Assembly (NCBI GenBank): GCA_023384315.1
Contig: JAHDWY010000127.1
Location: 1 to 9,204 of the forward strand
Length of the DNA stretch: 9,204 nucleotides
DNA from: Candidatus Hydrogenedentota bacterium
GTDB lineage: Bacteria; Hydrogenedentota; Hydrogenedentia; Hydrogenedentales; SLHB01
Direction of reading: 5' to 3'
In this document: in pieces, positions 5,794 through 9,204 of the stretch
Layout: each line of letters begins with the position of its first letter
Numbering within the stretch: position 1 is the stretch's first letter
Notes under the pieces: model-generated
The model's database searches: none
Told to the model about the DNA's origin: nothing
What the model saw: the letters and a program-made list of their open reading frames with translations, nothing else
Made by a program: the position numbers and the translations under genes

Positions 5794-7218
5794 ATGCGAA
5801 CTATACTTTGCGTGGCGACGTGTCTCGTGGTCGCCGTGAACGCGCAGTCCATGGAGCCTGACGACTACATTCGCCCATACCGTGAGAATCCCTTCTACTG
5901 GCAATACAAGGACGAGCCGATGCTGTTGTTGGGCGGTAGCAAGGACGACAACCTTTTCCAACTCCCCGATCTCGAGGCCCATCTCGACGAGATGAGGGCC
6001 GCAGGCGGGAACGTCATCCGCAACACCATGAGCGCGCGCCAGGATGTCGGTTTTGAAGTCTATCCCTTTAAGCGTCTGAACGACGGGAAGTACGACCTCG
6101 ACCAGTGGAACGATGAGTATTGGAAACGTTTCGAGAACTGCCTGCGGTTGTGCGCCGAGCGGGACATTATCGTCCAGATCGAATTGTGGGACCGCTTCGA
6201 TTATTCGCAGGAGCATTGGGAGGCCAGCCCGTGGCGTCCCGCGAACAATGTGAACTACAGTGTCGAGCAAACAGGCTTGGTGAACCAATATCCTCAACCG
6301 GCCTGGCGCAATCAACAGCCTTTTTTTCACACCATTTCAGGTATGCCCAAGTACGCGAAGGAACTGGACCTGGTTCGCGGCTACCAGGAGCGCATCGTCG
6401 ACAAAATGCTCTCCTACAGTCTCAACTACGGCAACGTGCTCTATTGCATGGACAACGAAACATCCACCCCGCCCGCCTGGGGACGCTACTGGATGAAGCG
6501 CATCCAGGATGCGGCGACCGCCAAGGGAGTTCCCGTATTCGTCACCGACATGTTCGACGACGGCTATGAGCCGCGCCGGTCGGCGAAGATTCGGCAGGCC
6601 ATCGATGATCCCGCGGCCTACACCTTTCTCGACATCTCGCAGGTAAACAGCCGCTGCTTCGACGAAGAGCACTGGAACCGTTTCATGTGGGTCGTTCAGG
6701 AACTTCAGGCCTCACCGCGTCCGATCACCAACACCAAGATCTATTCCGACGGCGAGACGAACTGGGGTTCCGGTACGCCGGTCGACGGCGTCGAGCGATT
6801 CTGGCGCAATCTCATCGGCGGCGCGGCGTCGTGCCGATTCCATCGCCCGGGCGCAGGCATCGGGCTCAACGACACCGCGAAAGCCTGCATCACCGCCGCG
6901 CGCAAGGCGGAGAGCATTGTGAAATTCTGGGACGTCTCGCCGCATCAGGAACTCCTGTTCGAGCGGGAACCGGATGAAGCCTACCTCGCGGCGAATCCCG
7001 GTTCGAAGTACGTTCTGTATTTCACGGACGGTGGCGAGGTTACCCTCGACCTGACCCAGCATGAGGGTACATACACGATTCGTTGGGTTAGTATCGGCTC
7101 CGGGGACTGGGGGCCGACGGCGTCAGTGGATGGCGGACAACAGGTTCGCGTCGCGGCGCCGGGTAAAGGTGGCTGGGCCGCCTGCATCATTCAGACCGCG
7201 ACTGCCGTTGCACCATAA
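5794..7218 (+). CDS. Secreted TIM-barrel glycoside hydrolase-like protein (clan GH-A type)
   Basis: This is a 474-residue protein with an N-terminal signal peptide (RTILCVATCLVVAVNA, cut near residue 17). The start IRPYRENPFYWQYKDEPMLLLGGSKDDNLFQ is the usual opening of TIM-barrel glycoside hydrolases in which the enzyme 'kitchen' begins with a strand carrying GG(S/D). Barrel strand and helix signs follow: GGNVIRNTMSARQ, DIIVQIELWDRFDY, GNVLYCMDNETS, and TNTKIYSDGETNWG. E222, after Asn 221, is the likely acid/base of the Asn-Glu motif of clan GH-A. E321 (SDGE) is the likely nucleophile. Residues about 400-474 (SKYVLYF, GGEVTLDLTQHEGTYTIRWVS) form a small beta-sandwich like the collagen-binding-like domain often fused to such hydrolases. 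It may act on plant or algal polysaccharide or on host-type glycans; no substrate can be read off. It is the second gene of the pair starting at 3532, with start ATG 5794 supported by AAGGGG. Similar proteins are unclassified in my recollection. Confidence 0.75.
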   Translation: MRTILCVATCLVVAVNAQSMEPDDYIRPYRENPFYWQYKDEPMLLLGGSKDDNLFQLPDLEAHLDEMRAAGGNVIRNTMSARQDVGFEVYPFKRLNDGKYDLDQWNDEYWKRFENCLRLCAERDIIVQIELWDRFDYSQEHWEASPWRPANNVNYSVEQTGLVNQYPQPAWRNQQPFFHTISGMPKYAKELDLVRGYQERIVDKMLSYSLNYGNVLYCMDNETSTPPAWGRYWMKRIQDAATAKGVPVFVTDMFDDGYEPRRSAKIRQAIDDPAAYTFLDISQVNSRCFDEEHWNRFMWVVQELQASPRPITNTKIYSDGETNWGSGTPVDGVERFWRNLIGGAASCRFHRPGAGIGLNDTAKACITAARKAESIVKFWDVSPHQELLFEREPDEAYLAANPGSKYVLYFTDGGEVTLDLTQHEGTYTIRWVSIGSGDWGPTASVDGGQQVRVAAPGKGGWAACIIQTATAVAP

Positions 7219-7237
7219 TCGTCACGCGACGTTTCAG

Positions 7238-9204
7238 TCATTTCCACGGCAGCGTCGGCCAGAGCACAGCCGTCGCATCCAGGCCGGCCGTAGCCAAGGT
7301 TACCCCGTCATGGCTGAACGCCAGGTCGAGCGCGCCATGTTCTAACCTTAACATGAGTGCGCCGGAGTCTGCGTCCCAAACGTACGTTCCCTCGTTGTCA
7401 CAAGATGCGATACGGGATCCGTCGGGCGAATACGTCAATTTGTTAACGCGAATCGAGTGCCCAACCAGGGTATTGAGGCGTTTACCCGATGTGAGATCCC
7501 AGATGTGGATCGCGCCGGAACTGTGGCCGGTTGCGATTCGGGGTTGCGACGGATCGAGGGCGAGACCAAACACCCATCCATCGTCCGCGACCAGTTCGTG
7601 GATCAAGGCGCCGGTATTAGGATCCCAGATGCGCGTGATGCCGTCACGGCTTGCCGAGGCCACCAAGGTGCCGTCCGATTTCCAGGTGACAGAATCGATG
7701 ACTCCACCGTGAGGTTTCAGTGTGTGTAACCGGGAACCAGTCTCCGCGTCCCACATTACCGCGACTGACGGCATGTTGTCGTCTCCGTCCCAACCCCCGG
7801 AAATGATCCGTTTCCCGGTAGGGTCGTACGCGATCGAGCGGACACCATTCCGGTGTGGCTCCGCGACGAATTCGCGCATGACCTCCCCCGACGAAATGTC
7901 CCACGTAATGATTCGGCGATCGACCCCGGTAGACGCAATCCATTGTCCGTTGGGGTGAAAAGCGAGGGCAAATACCGGTCCATGGTGACCCTCCAAAATG
8001 CGAAATACTTCTCGGGTTTCGCGGTCCCACAAGATCACACGCGAGTCGCCTCCGGTGGCCCAATTCCCCGCGGCCGTCGCCACAATTTGATCGTCTTTGC
8101 TGAAAGCGACAGCGTTCACGTCGGCACGATGTTCACTCAGACGAAATGCGCCGAAGGGATCGCCGACTTGCCAGATCGTCACATTCGTGCCGTCTCCGCC
8201 TGCGGCGATGCGCGTCCCATCGGGGCTGAACACCGCAGTCAGAACTGCCAGCGGCGTACCCAGAGGTGCGGGGAACTCCAGGCCTGTGTCCGGATCCCAA
8301 ATTCGAATACGACGATCGCTGCTCGCGGTCGCCAGCTTCTTGCCATCGGGACTAAACGCCACCGACCACACCTTTTGCACATGACCGCGAAAGGTGTGCA
8401 GCAACTCGCCGGTTTCGGTATCCCAGATCCGTGCCGTGTCGTCGCACCCGCAGGAGGCAAGTTGATTGCTTCCAGGACGGAATGCGACGCGGATCGCGCC
8501 GGGCACACCGGAATGCAGGTTTTTCGGATGGGCCTCGATCGTGCGAATCGCCGTCCCCGATTCAGGGTCGAAAAGCAGCACATTCCCATTATCCAGCGCG
8601 GCCGCCGCCATCATTCCGCGTTCGTTTATAGCTACGTGTTGCACGATTTGACCGACCGGCAAGGACCCCGTGGACTCGCCAGTATTGGCGTTCCACCCCC
8701 GGATGACGCCATCGTGACCTCCGGAAAACAGTTGAATTCCGTCGGGAGTATAGGTCAGCGCCTGAACGTTGCCCGTATGGGCGGTCCAGGATCGCAGCGG
8801 TTCCCCCGTCATCGTATCGAAGGTTTTGATTTGACCGTCGCCGCACGAAACCGCGAACGTCCCGCCGTCCGGTCGTATGGCGACCTTTCCGAATCCGTTC
8901 GGTCCTGACTCGACGCGAAAAGCTTCTTGGTTCGTCGCCACGTTCCATGCGATCACCGTTCCGCCTTCGTCCAGGGTCAGCAGCCGGCTACCGTCGGGAG
9001 TGTAGGCGCCGTCCACGATCTTCTGTGGATGACCGGACAGTTCGACGCAGATTGCGTCCGTCACGTAGCGAAGGCGGCCCCATTCCCAGTTGCGCAGTTG
9101 TGGCGGGCAATTCACCAGATTCTCGCGAGCCACGTCGAACTTCGCATCGTCGATGTTTCGAGCCGCGGAACTGATCGAAACCTCATACAAGCGATTCTCC
9201 GAGG
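7238..9204 (-). CDS. WD40-repeat protein, probably C-terminal half of a Ser/Thr protein kinase (N-terminus outside window)
   Basis: The reading frame runs off the right edge of the window: the codons before the TTG at 9190 are open, so the start is not here. The visible 654 or so residues begin with a helical linker (RLYEVSISSAAR, then ENLVNCPPQLRNWEWGRLRYV). In Planctomycetota-type bacteria this linker normally joins a membrane-anchored PknB-like Ser/Thr kinase to a WD40 region. About 14 WD40 blades follow, each with an opening GH or AH-like pair, a PDG-type turn and a closing WD-like pair (examples SGHPQKIVDGAYTPDGSRL, GHVQKVWSVAFSPDGKKL with IWDPDTG, GHSIRVNKLTYSPDGSRI). Fourteen blades would make two seven-bladed propellers. 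Blades 8 and 10 carry longer loops (GNWATGGDS, WDGDDNMPS). It ends in VLWPTLPWK and a TGA at 7238-7240. WD40 propellers act as protein-binding platforms. The kinase is inferred from context, not seen. Confidence 0.85.
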   Translation of the reverse strand, partial: SENRLYEVSISSAARNIDDAKFDVARENLVNCPPQLRNWEWGRLRYVTDAICVELSGHPQKIVDGAYTPDGSRLLTLDEGGTVIAWNVATNQEAFRVESGPNGFGKVAIRPDGGTFAVSCGDGQIKTFDTMTGEPLRSWTAHTGNVQALTYTPDGIQLFSGGHDGVIRGWNANTGESTGSLPVGQIVQHVAINERGMMAAAALDNGNVLLFDPESGTAIRTIEAHPKNLHSGVPGAIRVAFRPGSNQLASCGCDDTARIWDTETGELLHTFRGHVQKVWSVAFSPDGKKLATASSDRRIRIWDPDTGLEFPAPLGTPLAVLTAVFSPDGTRIAAGGDGTNVTIWQVGDPFGAFRLSEHRADVNAVAFSKDDQIVATAAGNWATGGDSRVILWDRETREVFRILEGHHGPVFALAFHPNGQWIASTGVDRRIITWDISSGEVMREFVAEPHRNGVRSIAYDPTGKRIISGGWDGDDNMPSVAVMWDAETGSRLHTLKPHGGVIDSVTWKSDGTLVASASRDGITRIWDPNTGALIHELVADDGWVFGLALDPSQPRIATGHSSGAIHIWDLTSGKRLNTLVGHSIRVNKLTYSPDGSRIASCDNEGTYVWDADSGALMLRLEHGALDLAFSHDGVTLATAGLDATAVLWPTLPWK

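Noticed and set aside
5446..6330. Minus-strand 294-residue open frame
   Set aside because: Antisense across the boundary of the two hydrolase genes, both of which have clear signals and domains.
7220..7234. Possible terminator between the converging genes (cgtc/gacg hairpin then TTT)
   Set aside because: Four-pair stem and only three T's; too weak to call.
7853..8908. Plus-strand 351-residue open frame
   Set aside because: Antisense to the WD40 gene; its Arg-rich sequence shows no domain and its codons are explained by the WD40 frame.
1..9204. tRNA, rRNA, CRISPR array or insertion sequence
   Set aside because: No cloverleaf tRNA core, rRNA-like stretch, repeat-spacer array or transposase motif was seen. 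The structured element at 516-664 lacks tRNA features.

Overview
The window looks like a piece of a high-GC chromosome from a bacterium of the Planctomycetota / Candidatus Hydrogenedentota type. This is an inference from protein style: a divergent InlB B-repeat, a membrane sulfatase-like protein, two secreted glycosidase-like proteins, and a long WD40 protein whose leading linker (RLYEV...CPPQLRNWEW) is typical of the Ser/Thr kinase-WD40 proteins of those groups. No rRNA, tRNA, CRISPR array or intact transposase was seen.

Layout. Bases 1-292 hold the 3' end of an InlB-repeat surface protein whose last repeat breaks off near base 220. A second, frameshifted, coding-like scrap follows at 222-324. 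Bases 325-776 look non-coding but are rich in dyad symmetry: a perfect palindrome at 442-462, and a 17-bp inverted repeat enclosing three hairpins at 516-664, which folds on paper like a cloverleaf. From a GTG at 777 runs a five-helix membrane protein with an extracytoplasmic sulfatase/alkaline-phosphatase fold, in which several catalytic positions appear to be lost. A small DUF1330-like protein follows at 2955-3254.

At 3532-7218 two secreted proteins form a tight gene pair with a 12-base gap. The first joins a beta-propeller to an (alpha/alpha)6-like glycosidase domain. The second is a TIM-barrel, clan GH-A-like glycoside hydrolase with Asn-Glu and Gly-Glu catalytic candidates. Together they suggest a small carbohydrate-processing operon of unknown substrate. 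On the minus strand, converging with this pair across 19 bases, lies the C-terminal part of a WD40 protein with about 14 blades, probably the sensor half of a Ser/Thr protein kinase whose N-terminus is outside the window.

The most unusual items are the structured intergenic element at 516-664, the apparently dead sulfatase-like membrane protein, and the uncharacterised propeller-glycosidase plus TIM-barrel pair.
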